Source: Rothia aeria
GTDB taxonomy: Bacteria > Actinomycetota > Actinomycetes > Actinomycetales > Micrococcaceae
Assembly: GCA_002355935.1 (NCBI GenBank)
Contig: AP017895.1
Coordinates: 682,001 to 746,000, forward strand
Reading direction: 5' to 3'
Length of the DNA stretch: 64,000 bases
Part shown: one piece after another, positions 25,776 to 36,303 of the stretch
How positions within the stretch are numbered: position 1 is the first letter of the stretch
Layout: every line of letters begins with the position of its first letter
The notes under the pieces: model-generated
Told to the model about the DNA's origin: nothing
Database searches by the model: none
The model's input: the letters and a program-made list of their open reading frames with translations, nothing else
Program-made: the position numbers and the translations under genes

Positions 25776-28700
25776 GTGCTAATCAGGGAACTTCTTCCTG
25801 AGCTGGATGATGAACAGTTCCAGCAACTGGTGTCAGATGTGTCAGACGTTTCTTTACTCGACCGGTTAGACACCACCTCAGATTCCCCACCTGTTGGGCG
25901 GCCGTCAGCTCCAGTGCCTTCAGCACTGGGGCCGACGGCCGAACCTGCTATGTTTTACACGCTTTTTGCGTGGCTTTTTGAGAGTGAATATAAGCGCGTA
26001 GTACAGGCTGTTCGTGCCTCACACTATGTTGATAAAGAACACTTCCCAAACATTGTTGGTGGGCTCCTTGATGAGTTCACGGTGCGCCTGGCGAATTTCT
26101 ATATTCGGCCGCTGGTCGCCCATATTAAGAAAGTTTCCTCTGAAGGGCTGCTGCAAGGGGACACCCCGGAAGAGCGGTACATAGACTACTGCCGCCGCTG
26201 GCCTAAAGATTTCATGGATGGTTTCTATACGAACTATCCTCTTCTGCGGCGGGTCCACAGCATTATTGTGCACCAATTCCACGCTATAGCGGCGGAGCTT
26301 TTTGAGCGAATCCAGGCCCAAGAAAGCGGCATTCGTGAGCTTTTAGGGGCGCAAAATGCTGAGCCCCTCACCCTTGAGTCCCTCACCATGGCGGGTGACT
26401 ACCATAACGGTGGACGCACCGGCTGCCTGCTGGTGTTTAGCCAGGGGACGGTGGCTTATAAACCACGTAGCGTTGATGGCGAACGGGCGTTCTACAGGAT
26501 CGTTCAGAAACTTGCGGAACAGGGCGCCCCCGCATGCGTGCCGCCCGGGTCGTTCAGGGTGAAGACTACGGGTTCATGGAGTTTATTGAGAGAGAAGACG
26601 TAGACTTCACGGCCGAAAAATTCTTAGAGTCTTCGGGGCAGCTGTCAGCTCTTTTCTACGCTCTGCTGGGCAAAGACATGCACGAGGAGAACCTCATCCC
26701 AACGAGCGAGGGCGCTGTCCCTATTGACCTCGAAACAATACTGCACTGCTCACACCTTCTGAACGATGGTAAAGCAGACATACCCGACAACAGCGCTTTG
26801 TTACATAAAGAACGCGGTATTTGTACCAGCGCTTTACTGCCCACCCGGCTGGTACGTAAAGACCCCTCAAAAGGGTATGTTGATATTGGCTTTATCCGGG
26901 GTGAGCAGGGGGCAAACCCCTTCAAAGGTACGGTCATTGAGCAACCTTTCCGGGATGACGCTATTGTCCGGTCTGTCCGGTACTCTGACCTCGGCGGCCC
27001 CCAACAGGGCACCGATCCGGATACCCACACCCTTGAGAAACGGCGCGCCACGGAAGTTGCCCGTGCCCGCGGGTTTGTGCGCGGGTTTGAGCAAATGTAC
27101 CGGTGGGTGTGTGAGCACCGTGACGCTATGCAGGAGCTGGTACGCAGCGAATGTGCTGCGCTGACTCTTCGGGCCGTGCTGCAGCCCACCATGCAATACG
27201 AGCAGCTGGTACGGATGCTCGGCAGCCCCGAGGCATTATCCTCTAAAAGTGTTTTTGCGACAGTGGCGCTACGTACCGCAGCCTTTGACGACGATCGTTC
27301 CCTGGAACTGGTCTTAGCAGAAGTAGAGTCACTGTGGCAGCTCGATATCCCGTTCTTTAAACATCGGGCCGATCGTACCGCGATCATGACACCCGACGGG
27401 CAAGAGGTGGGCTTGGGCATTAAAACCAGCGCTCTTGAGGAGACTCTTAACCACATTTCCCACATGGATGAAGACGACCTTGACGAGCAGCTGAACCAGA
27501 TCTGGTCTGCTTTTATCTCCCCGTACCCCGCGAATACTCTAGCGGATGAACCGGCAGACATCCGACAGGGCCGTGGGGGAGAGCGGGAAGAGCGTGAACT
27601 CAGCACCGCGATCGCCGACCGGCTGGCGGCTACGGTTCATTCAGGCACCGCCCCGGAGGATCCGTGGACGTGGGTTAGCCCTGTCCCGAGCAGTCAGCAG
27701 CACCATCATGGTATTTGGAATACTGATGTTTTGCAGACGGATCTCTACGGCGGCTCAGTGGGTATTGCGTTGGCGTTAGCGCAAGCAGCACACGTGCTGG
27801 GGCACCAAGAATATGCTGAGACTGCTCACCGCGTATTCGACCCGCTAGCTGAGACTATTCTTTCGGGGGAAAAATCGCTTAAGCTGCCTGAGTATATACG
27901 CGACATGGCTTTTGCCGGTGAACCCGGTATCGCTTTCACTCTTGCCGGTGGCGCCCGCTACCTTGGTGACACGCGGCTAAAAGATGCCGCTCTTGAGCTG
28001 GGGAACCAAGTGGCTGCACGTATAGCGAAGGTGGAGCACCCAACCCCCGGCTATCTGAGCGGCCATGTGGGCGCGGCAACTCTTCTGCTGGGGCATGAAC
28101 TGGCCACTGACCGTCAGGCGCCGCTGGCCGTGTTAGACCGGCACGCCCAGGACATTATTGCTGGCCGTATTGATGATGCGTGGTGGGCACAGAGCGGGTT
28201 TGCCACCGGCATGAGCTCGTCAATTTTCGCCCTCAGCCGGTGGAGCCAAGACATGCCCTCACCAGAGCGTGCCCGGCAGGCAGTCGCCACTTTGCTGAAC
28301 CGCTTGGATGAGCTTGATAACGGGGAATACTGGCAGATGCGGGTACCTATTGGGGAGAGCGCCCACGACGGCACCTGGTGCCACGGTAGCGCGGGTGTCG
28401 CCTTAGCCTTAGCGGCTGTGCACTGTTGGCTCCCTGAACTTTCTAACCGCGCGAGCCTTGACCGTGCAGTCCGGCGTTCCCTGCAGGAGGGAACCAAGCG
28501 TAACTTCACCTCTTGTCATGGTGCCCTGGGAACCCTTGACGTCCTTGAATGGGTGGTCTCGCACGTTCCCGATGTGTCCAATGCAGAGGCTGTCCATGAT
28601 GCCGTCAAGAACGGTTATAACGTTTCCCTGCTGCGTGAGACGCTGAACGATAAATCTGTTCGTTACTCTCTGACGCCTTCTCTGATGGTGGGCACCTCCG

Positions 28701-28783
28701 GGGTGCTGTTGTGGTTGACTCGCCGGGCAGGGGATACCCACCTATATACCCCCATAGTTCCTGACTCGGCCGAGGCTCACTAA
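25776..28783 (+). CDS. lanM: Class II lanthipeptide synthetase LanM 1 (one-base frameshift)
   Basis: A bifunctional LanM that phosphorylates and dehydrates Ser/Thr and then cyclises with Cys. The N-terminal dehydratase has SLTMAGDYHNGGRTGCLLVF, YKPRSVDGERAFYRIV and LLGKDMHEENLIPTSEGAVP followed by DLET. The C-terminal LanC-like cyclase has the zinc ligands GTWCHGSAGVALA and FTSCHGALGT. The frame breaks at 26527-26533; one base restores QGAPAMRAARVVQGEDYGFM and a 1002-residue protein, normal for LanM. The GTG start at 25776 aligns with the second copy. It is about half identical to LanM 2 by eye and serves precursor 1 by position. Confidence 0.92.
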
Positions 28784-28866
28784 TAGGCAGTGCTCGGGGT
28801 TATTTTGGTGTAACGGATAACACCTCTCATTGAGGGTGGAATACTCTGATTTTCCCAGAAAATCTA

Positions 28867-28895
28867 TTGCACCTACCCCGGGGATTTGTTATAGT
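28867..28895 (+). promoter_or_regulatory. Promoter of lanthipeptide unit 2
   Basis: TTGCAC (28867-28872), 17-bp spacer, TATAGT (28890-28895), aligned to the unit 1 promoter. Start of transcription expected near 28902. Confidence 0.68.
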
Positions 28896-28901
28896 TGAGT
28901 A

Positions 28902-29478
28902 GCTAACCAGAAACGCAATAGATTTATTACAGGGACGAAAATTTATTGCGGGTATTCTATTGAAGATGCAAAGAATAGGTAGCGTTGAGAGCTTCCGAAA
29001 ACTGATATTGGGCCCCTAAATTTGATAGGGAAAGTTTTACACTCTCAAGCATCCTAAAGTTTCCACATGACGTAGCGCTACTCTACTGTGTGGCGGCCAT
29101 GTTGTTGCGCCAAAATAGTGCAGACAGCATGTACGACGCAGTGTGTGGCGTGATCTGAAATTGGACTTTGCCTTACTGACGAACACATTTACAGATCTTT
29201 AGAATACCTATTTCCGCTGCACATTTCTTTAGCGATGAAATGTTGTCAGAGGTGACTGGTTAGTTTATACCTTAAAACCCCACTGGGGAATTAAAACTTT
29301 ACAAGTTTCCTTTTTGATTGGGTTACCTAACACCCAGATGAAAAGGAGGTGGGTTCCAACGTGGCGCCTTGGAACGTTGTCATTGCGGAACCCAGCTAGA
29401 GTTTGATGGTAAAACATCAAACTGACACCGATAATACTATTCCTGAAATTGGTTCAGGAATACATAAGGAGGATAACC
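28902..29478 (+). ncRNA. Structured 5' leader RNA of lanthipeptide unit 2
   Basis: Aligned with the leader of unit 1. Stems are 28914-28924/28940-28950 with loop TATTACAGGGACGAA; 29014-29018/29026-29030; 29076-29081/29090-29095; 29351-29357/29387-29393, or alternatively 29353-29359/29369-29375; 29401-29408/29415-29422; and 29438-29447/29453-29462. The last one is directly before AAGGAGG of the precursor. Stems persist although many bases differ from copy 1. Confidence 0.7.
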
Positions 29479-29667
29479 ATGCCCAAGGATATCACGCTTC
29501 TGGAAGAGATCTCCGATCAGGAACTCGGTCAGGTTAACGGTGGCGGCTCCCACGGTGGCGGCTACTACAGCTCCGTTGGTGGCGGCAGCTACGGTGGCGG
29601 CTACTGCGGCGGCGGCTGCGGCGGCTACGGCTACGGCTTTGGCTTCTGGGGCGGCAGCTTCTCCTAA
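29479..29667 (+). CDS. Class II lanthipeptide precursor 2, Gly/Tyr-rich core
   Basis: A 62-residue precursor. Start ATG at 29479 after AAGGAGG. The leader MPKDITLLEEISDQELGQVNGG (22 residues, split at GG) matches precursor 1 at most positions. The 40-residue core begins GSHGGGYYSSVGGGSYGGGY and continues CGGGCGGYGYGFGFWGGSFS. It holds two Cys (21, 25), six Ser (2, 9, 10, 15, 38, 40) and no Thr, so at most two lanthionine rings. It differs from core 1 in Cys number and has Phe/Trp near the end. LanM 2 follows after 41 nt. Confidence 0.86.
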   Translation: MPKDITLLEEISDQELGQVNGGGSHGGGYYSSVGGGSYGGGYCGGGCGGYGYGFGFWGGSFS

Positions 29668-29708
29668 ATCCAGAGGATAAGTAAATACGATAGATAAGGA
29701 GAATTCAG

Positions 29709-32700
29709 GTGTTAATCAGGGAACTTCTTCCTGAACTGGATGAGGAACAATTCCAACGCCTAGCATCTTACGTATCTAGCACTTCGTTACTAGAACGGAT
29801 AGGCACCACCGCATCCGAAGCGCCTGACTCCGATTTTATTGTACGGTTGTCGGCTCCGGTGTCTTCGGCACTGGGGCCGACTGCTGAACCCTCCATGTTC
29901 CACGCGCTCATCGCCCAGCTGGCGGAGAATGAACGTGGAAACGTCGAACACGCCATCACCTCATCGGGCTACGCTGTAACGTCGCAGATCCACCGTTTAA
30001 CCAACCAATTCTTGGATAACCTAACGGCGCGTTTAAACAATTTCTACCTCAGACCACTGGTTGCCCACATCAAAAAGGCCTCTGCGCAGGGGCTATTGCA
30101 GGCAGACACACCGGAAGGGCGCTACGAAGACTACTGCCGCCGCTGGCACGAAGAACTAAGCGATGACTTCCACGCAAGCTACCCACTTCTGAACCGTATC
30201 CACCAGGTGACGGTGCAGCAATTTCACGCGATGATCGCCGAGATTTTCGAGCGTGTCCGCACCCACGAAAACGATATCCGTGAGCTTTTGAATACCACGG
30301 ATGCCGCACCACTTCAGCTTGAATCTTTCGGGCTGCCCCGAACTCGTTACGGCGGCGGGCGTGCTGGCTGCCTCCTTAAGTTCACGCAGGGCACAGTGGT
30401 CTACAAATCACGCAACGTTGAGGGCGAGCGAGCATTCTGGCAGATCGTTCAAGACCTTACTCAGCAGGGGGCACCCGCTATGCGTGCCGCCCGGGTAATC
30501 CAGGGTGAGGGTTACGGCTTCATGGAGTTTATTAAAGCTGAGGAGGTAGATTTCTCAGGCGAAGACTTCTTAGAAGCCTCCGGCCGGCTAGCGGGTTTGC
30601 TCTACGCATTGCAGGGCAAAGATATGCACGCCAAGAACCTGATCCCCCTGGCCACCGGGCCCGTGCCGATTGACCTTGAGACGGTGCTTCACCCCATATA
30701 CATCCTCGCCGATGACACCCCTCAACCGCCTGAAGGCAGCGCCCACCTGCGAAAACTCCGTGGGATTTCCAATAGCGCGTTTCTGCCCACCCGTATTACG
30801 CGCCGCGACGCCTCCCTGGGGTACCGTGACGTCGGCTTCCTCCACGGGGAGCAGGGGAATGACCCGTTTAATGAGGTCATTGTTGAGCGTCCCTTCCGGG
30901 ACGATGCTGCCGCCCGGATGAACCGCGAACCGGCCCCAGCCCCAGAGGAGAACCAAGAAGCGGCAAGCATGGTGGCACTCGTCGGCGACGAATCTAGTGT
31001 TGAGGTGCTGGAAGAGCGGCGTCTCTATGAAGCTGCCCGTGCCCGTGCCTTCGCCCGAGGGTTTACGCAGATGCACCAATGGATCTGTGAGCACCGCGAG
31101 GCGATGCTTGAGGCGGTTCGCGCGAACTTTACCGGGCTGATGCTTCGCGCCCTGCTGCAATCAACCAGGTTTTACACCCAAATCCTTAAGATGCTCAGCA
31201 GTCCCGAGGCGCTCGCATCCCAAGAAGTGTTCGCCACGGTAGGGCTGCGCGCCGCCACCCTAAGCCACAACCGCCCCTGGATATGGTTGCGGCTGAAGCG
31301 GAAGCTCTCTGGCGGTTCGACGTACCCTTCTTCATGCACCAGACGGATGGCTCTGACATCGTATCGTTTGAGGGCAAACCGGTGGGGCTCAGCATTAAAG
31401 GCAGCGCCCTGGAAGAAACCCTGCGGCATATTGCCACCCTTGACGAGAATGACCTAGAGGAGCAGCTCCAACAGATCTGGGCCGCCTTCATCTCACCCTA
31501 CCCGGCGAACACCCTGGCCAATAGCCCGGCAGAATTACTCTCCGCCGGGGAAGACGAACAGCACGAACGGGAGCTTTGCGCCGCGATCGCAGACCAGCTG
31601 ACGGGCACTCTGCGCCTAGGAGGCAGTGAGCAAGACTCCCGGACGTGGCTCGCACCTAACCCCGGGCTCTGGCAGCAGCATATTGGTGCATGGCAAACCA
31701 CGGTTCTTGGGATAGACCTGTACACCGGGTCGGTCGGGCCTGCGATGGCCCTAGCCCAGGCAGCACACACGCTAGGAAACGCGGAGTACGCTCAGGCTGC
31801 GCACCGTGTGTTAGACCCGATAGCGCAGGATGTCTTCGATAAGAGGCTCTTTAGCATTCCCCCGGAGACCTGCGACGGTGTCTCAGGCGGTGAGGCGGGT
31901 ATCGCGCTCTCACTTGCCAGCGCCGCAGAGTACTTGGACGACCCCCGGCTGAAAGAAGCCGCCATTATGCTTGGCGACCGGGTTGCCGCCCGTATGGAGC
32001 AGGTGGAGCATCCGATGCCGGGGTACCTGGATAACCAGGTAGGCGCCGCCACACTACTTCTGGGGTATAACCTCGCCACCAACCGCGCCGCCCTGCTGGA
32101 GGTGCTCGAAAAGCACGCCCTGGATATTGTTGCTGGCCGGGTTGAGGAGAACTGGTGGAATGTGAGCGGGTTCGCCTACGGTGTGAGCGGGTCAATTTTT
32201 GCTCTGGCCCGCTGGGGACAGGAGATGCCCACACCTGGGCGCGCTCAACATGCCGTGAAGATTCTCCTGCAGCGGCTGAACAGTTTCAGGTGCGCGGAAG
32301 GCTGGCGGGCCCAGCTCTCCGAACGCAGCGGCACTGGCGACGCACACACCGGCGGCACATGGTGCTCTGGCTCTGCGGGTATCGCTCTTGCACTCGCAGC
32401 CGTACACGTGTGGATGCCGGAGTTCTCCCCGCGTACTGAGCTCGACCGGGCGGTGCAGTACGCGTTCCGTACCGGAACTAGGAGTAACTTGACGTTGTGC
32501 CACGGGGACTTAGGAACCCTGGAGGTGCTCAACTGGATTATTGCTCGCGTTCCCGATGTGCCCGACGCCGAGGATATCCGTGCAGCCGTCAAAAACGGGT
32601 ACGGCCCCTCAGTTATTCGCGCGACACTTGACGATAAGTCTTCACGGTACTCACTGACCCCGTCACTGCTGGTGGGTACCTCCGGGGTGCTGTCGTGGCT

Positions 32701-32752
32701 GGCTCACCGTTTAGGGGAGGGCGTTTATACACCCCCGTCATTCCTGACGTGA
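29709..32752 (+). CDS. lanM: Class II lanthipeptide synthetase LanM 2 (one-base frameshift)
   Basis: The second LanM, 1014 residues after correction. Dehydratase motifs are YGGGRAGCLLKFTQGTVVYK, GEGYGFMEFI and LQGKDMHAKNLIPLATGPVP followed by DLET. Cyclase zinc ligands are GTWCSGSAGIALALA and TLCHGDLGTLEVL. The frame breaks at the C run 31274-31277; one base restores LSHNRPLDMVAAEAEALWRF. The GTG at 29709 has AAGGAG before it and the same first residues (MLIRELLPELDEEQFQRLAS) as LanM 1. The whole unit is a tandem duplicate of unit 1, diverged enough to serve its own precursor. Confidence 0.92.
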
Positions 32753-32769
32753 GTGAGGACCGGTAAAAT

Positions 32770-35145
32770 ATGGGGTTTCCAGCGGTTCTCCAAGCGGCTG
32801 CTACTGAGTGCGGGCTAGGTGTCGGCGCGTCCGTATTGCAGCATTACGGGCGGTATCAGACGATATCTGATCTGCGCCTCATTGCCGAACCCGGGCGTGA
32901 AGGCCTGAGCATGCTCCAAGTGCGCAACCTTCTCATGGCAGAAGGTATGGACGTCGGGGCGTACAAAGCTAACTCGCTGGAACAGTTGCGCGATATCGGC
33001 AAGCCAGCTATCCTGCACTGGAACAACTCCCACTATGTGGTGCTGGTACGCATCCGTAAAGACCGCGTACATATTATGGACCCCGCAACGGGGATGAAAG
33101 TTATCCCCCTTCAGGAAGCTGAAGGCTCTTTCTCCGGTAGCGTGCTGGTTCCCACCCCCCGGAAAGACTTTAAAAAGAAATCCCGAAAAGTCTTCCAAGA
33201 CTGGCAGCTGAACACGTTCTTCACGAAAAAGATGTTCGCCCAGTACGCGGTTTTCGTGGTGCTGCTGGTGATTACCTACAGCGTTACGTTCGCCGTGCCG
33301 GTGGTGATCCAAAGCGTGGTGGACGCCCAACTCAGAGGCCATGAAGACGCCATCCTCGTCGCAACTATCGGCGTGGTTGTTGGCGTGGCGGGCTACTACC
33401 TGGTGTCCATCGCCCGTGCCGCGGCTTTGGCTAGTATCGTCTCGTCCATCGGGTACCAGCTGCTGGGCGGGATGTTCAAAAGGCTGCTGAAGCTGCCGCT
33501 GACCTACTTTGCGCTCCGCTCCCCGGGCGATATTCTGTACCGTCTTTCCAGCGTCAATACGCTGCGGAACTTTCTGTCCACGAACCTGACTGAGCTCGTG
33601 ATTAATATCGGTACGATGATCGTGATTCTCGTCTTCATCGCCCAGCAGTCACGCGAAATCCTCATTATCACCTTCGTGGTACTCGCCGTGCTGATGCTGA
33701 TCTGGTTCGTGACGGCACGCCCCACCTCCCAGGCGCTCGACGCCGAATATGCGCACGCCTCAGAAGCCCAGGTGGTCGAACTTGATGCCATTAACACCGT
33801 GGCATCCATGAAAATGACTGGTTCGGCAAGCTCCACATATGAGACGTGGCGTGAGGCGTACAAACAGTCGCTTGCCTCAATGCGCCGCCGCATGGTGCTG
33901 CAGCAGGGTGTGCTTGGTTCCGCAGCTTCCGTGGTGCAGCTGGGCGGGCCGCTGATTCTGCTGCTGGCTTCGCTTCCTCTGGTGAATCAGGGCGTGCTCA
34001 CGCTCGGGCAGGCTATCGCCACCGAGGGTATTTCTGCCATGCTGTTCTCCTCTATTTCGTCAACGATGTTCGGCATTATGAACATTATTGCCGTGGACCG
34101 GGCGGTGGCGCGTATCGTTGATATTCAGCGTTACGACCCTGAGCAGGATGGCGGCACCATCACTAAGCTTGCCAGCAGCGATATTGAGCTTGAGAACGTG
34201 AACTTTACTTACCCCGGCGGAACGCAGCCCGTGCTTTCTGAGGTGTCTATTACGGTGCCAGAGGGGCATGACATAGCCCTTGTGGGCTCATCCGGGTCGG
34301 GCAAGAGCACGCTGGCTATGCTGCTATGTTCGCTGTACAGCCCGGTGTCCGGCACTATTCGGATGGGCGGGATCAATGTGCAGGATTATTCCTTGGATGC
34401 GCTTCGCTCCCACATTGGGTATGTTCCGCAGCAGCTGCAGACAAGGGGCGGCACCCTGTACGAGAATCTCACGGCGGGGCTTGATGATGGCCGAACCCGC
34501 GAGGAGATCGAAGCGGATGTGCTGAGCATGGGTATTCTGGATTTTGTGAAGGGTCTGCCCATGGGGTTTGACACGATCATGTCCAGTGATGGTGAGAACT
34601 TCTCAGGCGGGCAGCGTCAGCGCATCGCCATTGTGACGGCGCTGCTGCGGCGCCCGCGCATCCTGGTGCTGGATGAGGCAACGAGCGCGTTAGATACCAC
34701 CACTGAGCGTCAGGTGACGGAGCTGATTGCACGGTATAAGTGCACGAAGGTTGTGGTGGCGCACCGTCTCTCCACTATTCGCAACGCCCAGCGGATTATT
34801 GTTTTGGAGGGCGGGCGCATTATCCAGAGCGGAAGCCATGATGAGCTGATCCGGGTCCCTGGCCGCTACCGGGATCTGTACTACCTGGAGGACCCTGAAA
34901 GCATCGCACAAGAGATCCGTGCCCATGAGGCACCGCAGGCTCAAGGGAAGCCGCAGGCCCAGGAACCCCAGGACGAGCAGCGGGAATACGAAGAAAGCCT
35001 GTATGACCATATGGCGTGGGTGGGGGTTGAATCTGCCCCGCGGTTTAGGTGCAGGACCTCATTCTGGAGCAGCGGCTCCAGGTACCGGGAGGCTACTGCG
35101 GCCAGGATGCATAAGGCCGCCGATAACTCCCGGTGGCTGGGGTAA
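32770..35145 (+). CDS. lanT: C39 peptidase-containing lanthipeptide ABC exporter (LanT)
   Basis: A 791-residue exporter that removes the double-glycine leader and exports the modified peptides. The N-terminal C39 peptidase has the catalytic Cys in AAATECGLGVGASVLQHYG, His in HWNNSHYVVLV and Asp in IMDPATG. Six membrane segments follow, then Walker A GSSGSGKSTLAM, signature FSGGQRQRIAI and Walker B ILVLDEATSALD. It starts 17 nt after LanM 2 and probably serves both precursors, as no second exporter is present. The last 40 residues look out of frame. One more G near 35016-35024 would end the protein at a natural stop after DHMAWVGG. Confidence 0.93.
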   Translation: MGFPAVLQAAATECGLGVGASVLQHYGRYQTISDLRLIAEPGREGLSMLQVRNLLMAEGMDVGAYKANSLEQLRDIGKPAILHWNNSHYVVLVRIRKDRVHIMDPATGMKVIPLQEAEGSFSGSVLVPTPRKDFKKKSRKVFQDWQLNTFFTKKMFAQYAVFVVLLVITYSVTFAVPVVIQSVVDAQLRGHEDAILVATIGVVVGVAGYYLVSIARAAALASIVSSIGYQLLGGMFKRLLKLPLTYFALRSPGDILYRLSSVNTLRNFLSTNLTELVINIGTMIVILVFIAQQSREILIITFVVLAVLMLIWFVTARPTSQALDAEYAHASEAQVVELDAINTVASMKMTGSASSTYETWREAYKQSLASMRRRMVLQQGVLGSAASVVQLGGPLILLLASLPLVNQGVLTLGQAIATEGISAMLFSSISSTMFGIMNIIAVDRAVARIVDIQRYDPEQDGGTITKLASSDIELENVNFTYPGGTQPVLSEVSITVPEGHDIALVGSSGSGKSTLAMLLCSLYSPVSGTIRMGGINVQDYSLDALRSHIGYVPQQLQTRGGTLYENLTAGLDDGRTREEIEADVLSMGILDFVKGLPMGFDTIMSSDGENFSGGQRQRIAIVTALLRRPRILVLDEATSALDTTTERQVTELIARYKCTKVVVAHRLSTIRNAQRIIVLEGGRIIQSGSHDELIRVPGRYRDLYYLEDPESIAQEIRAHEAPQAQGKPQAQEPQDEQREYEESLYDHMAWVGVESAPRFRCRTSFWSSGSRYREATAARMHKAADNSRWLG

Positions 35146-35300
35146 GCCTGCCTTCCGGCGAAGAAATCGGTATGTGCAGGAATCTGCGGGGCATGTCAGT
35201 GAAACTTAACGATACAGCTGCCATGGCATGACGGGTAAAACATGACGGCACATGCTCTCTAAACTGTGGTGAACAACCTCTATGGGGGGGGTATTTCTGT

Positions 35301-35331
35301 AGCTTGGTCGTGTCTTCATGCAGCTTAGTCG
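35301..35331 (+). promoter_or_regulatory. Candidate LytTR-binding direct repeats
   Basis: AGCTTGGTCG (35301-35310) and AGCTTAGTCG (35322-35331) are direct repeats 21 bp apart, two helical turns, the spacing typical of LytTR regulators. They lie about 50 bp before the LytTR gene, which suggests autoregulation. Confidence 0.55.
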
Positions 35332-35381
35332 ATACCCATCCTGCATAGGTTCGCCGCATGTTAGGCTGTGCATGAGGTGAT

Positions 35382-35831
35382 GTGGTGAAGCTGAGATTAT
35401 GCGAGGATCCTGCCTATCAGGAACCCGAGGTGAGTATCGTTTATGCCCAGAAGGATGTGCGGGTCAGCCGCATCGTCGATTTTGTGGAATCGGTGGAGCA
35501 GCGGATTAAATGCGAAAACGGAAGCACCGACATCATGGTGAACGCTTCAGATATTTTCTATTGTGAAAGCGTTAAGAAAACAACGTTTGTGCACGTAGCA
35601 GGAAATACGTATAGGACCGACCATAGGCTCTACGACCTTGCGGAGAAACTTCAAGATTGTGGATTTGTGCGGGTGAGTAAGTCATGCATTCTCAACATTA
35701 ACGTTCTTGAGAGTGTTAAACCGCTTTTTAATAGCCGCATGGAAGCCATATTAACAACCGGCGATAAAGTCTATATAAATCGCACATACCTCAAAAACGT
35801 CAAACAAGCGTTGAAAGGATACGGTGCATGA
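35382..35831 (+). CDS. LytTR-family transcriptional regulator
   Basis: A 149-residue protein with a C-terminal LytTR DNA-binding domain: INVNASDIFYCES-like strand (MVNASDIFYCESVKKTTFVH), the middle DLAEKLQDCGFVRVSKSCIL and the end NRTYLKNVKQALKGYG. There is no receiver domain. This is the stand-alone type that is usually encoded with a DUF3021 membrane protein, and the next gene fits that partner and overlaps by 4 nt. Such pairs control bacteriocin or transporter genes. Position next to the lanthipeptide exporter suggests control of that locus. Confidence 0.88.
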   Translation: MVKLRLCEDPAYQEPEVSIVYAQKDVRVSRIVDFVESVEQRIKCENGSTDIMVNASDIFYCESVKKTTFVHVAGNTYRTDHRLYDLAEKLQDCGFVRVSKSCILNINVLESVKPLFNSRMEAILTTGDKVYINRTYLKNVKQALKGYGA

Positions 35832-36220
35832 GAAAACTTGCTGTTAATATTTGTGCGACCACGGGTATCTCCCTCATTTTACTGGCCGTCATCGGTCTGT
35901 TATCAGGTGGAACGTATCTTTACCTTGTGGGAGTCTTCCAAGTTCTCGCGACCAATATGATGATTCATGTGGGTATGCTGCTGGTTTCGCGCATGGCACT
36001 GAAATATCCCCTGCTGGAGGCGCTTGTCGATATAGCCCTTATCCTCGTCATGATCTGCGGCAGCGGGCTGGCGTTCGGCTGGTTTTCCAGCACCCCGCTC
36101 TGGATCCTGTGCATTCTGGGAATCGTGATGTATGGCGCCTCAACCGCCCTGAATATTTTGCATATGCGCCGGGAGGTTCAGGAAATAAATATGCTCATTG
36201 TTCGACGAAAATTTACTTAA
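35828..36220 (+). CDS. DUF3021-like membrane protein
   Basis: A 130-residue integral membrane protein with four hydrophobic segments: SLILLAVIGLLSGGTYLYLV, TNMMIHVGMLL, LVDIALILVMICGSGLAFGW and WILCILGIVMYGASTALNIL. The length, topology and overlap (ATGA) with a LytTR gene fit the DUF3021 family, which inhibits or senses for the partner regulator. The identification comes mainly from this context. Located in the cytoplasmic membrane. Confidence 0.75.
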   Translation: MRKLAVNICATTGISLILLAVIGLLSGGTYLYLVGVFQVLATNMMIHVGMLLVSRMALKYPLLEALVDIALILVMICGSGLAFGWFSSTPLWILCILGIVMYGASTALNILHMRREVQEINMLIVRRKFT

Positions 36221-36303
36221 AACCACTATCTCTGAAAACAAAATATTATTTTTGCGGTAATTTTTTGCGCCCTAAAACCACTATATTTTGTGGAGTATTT
36301 CGT

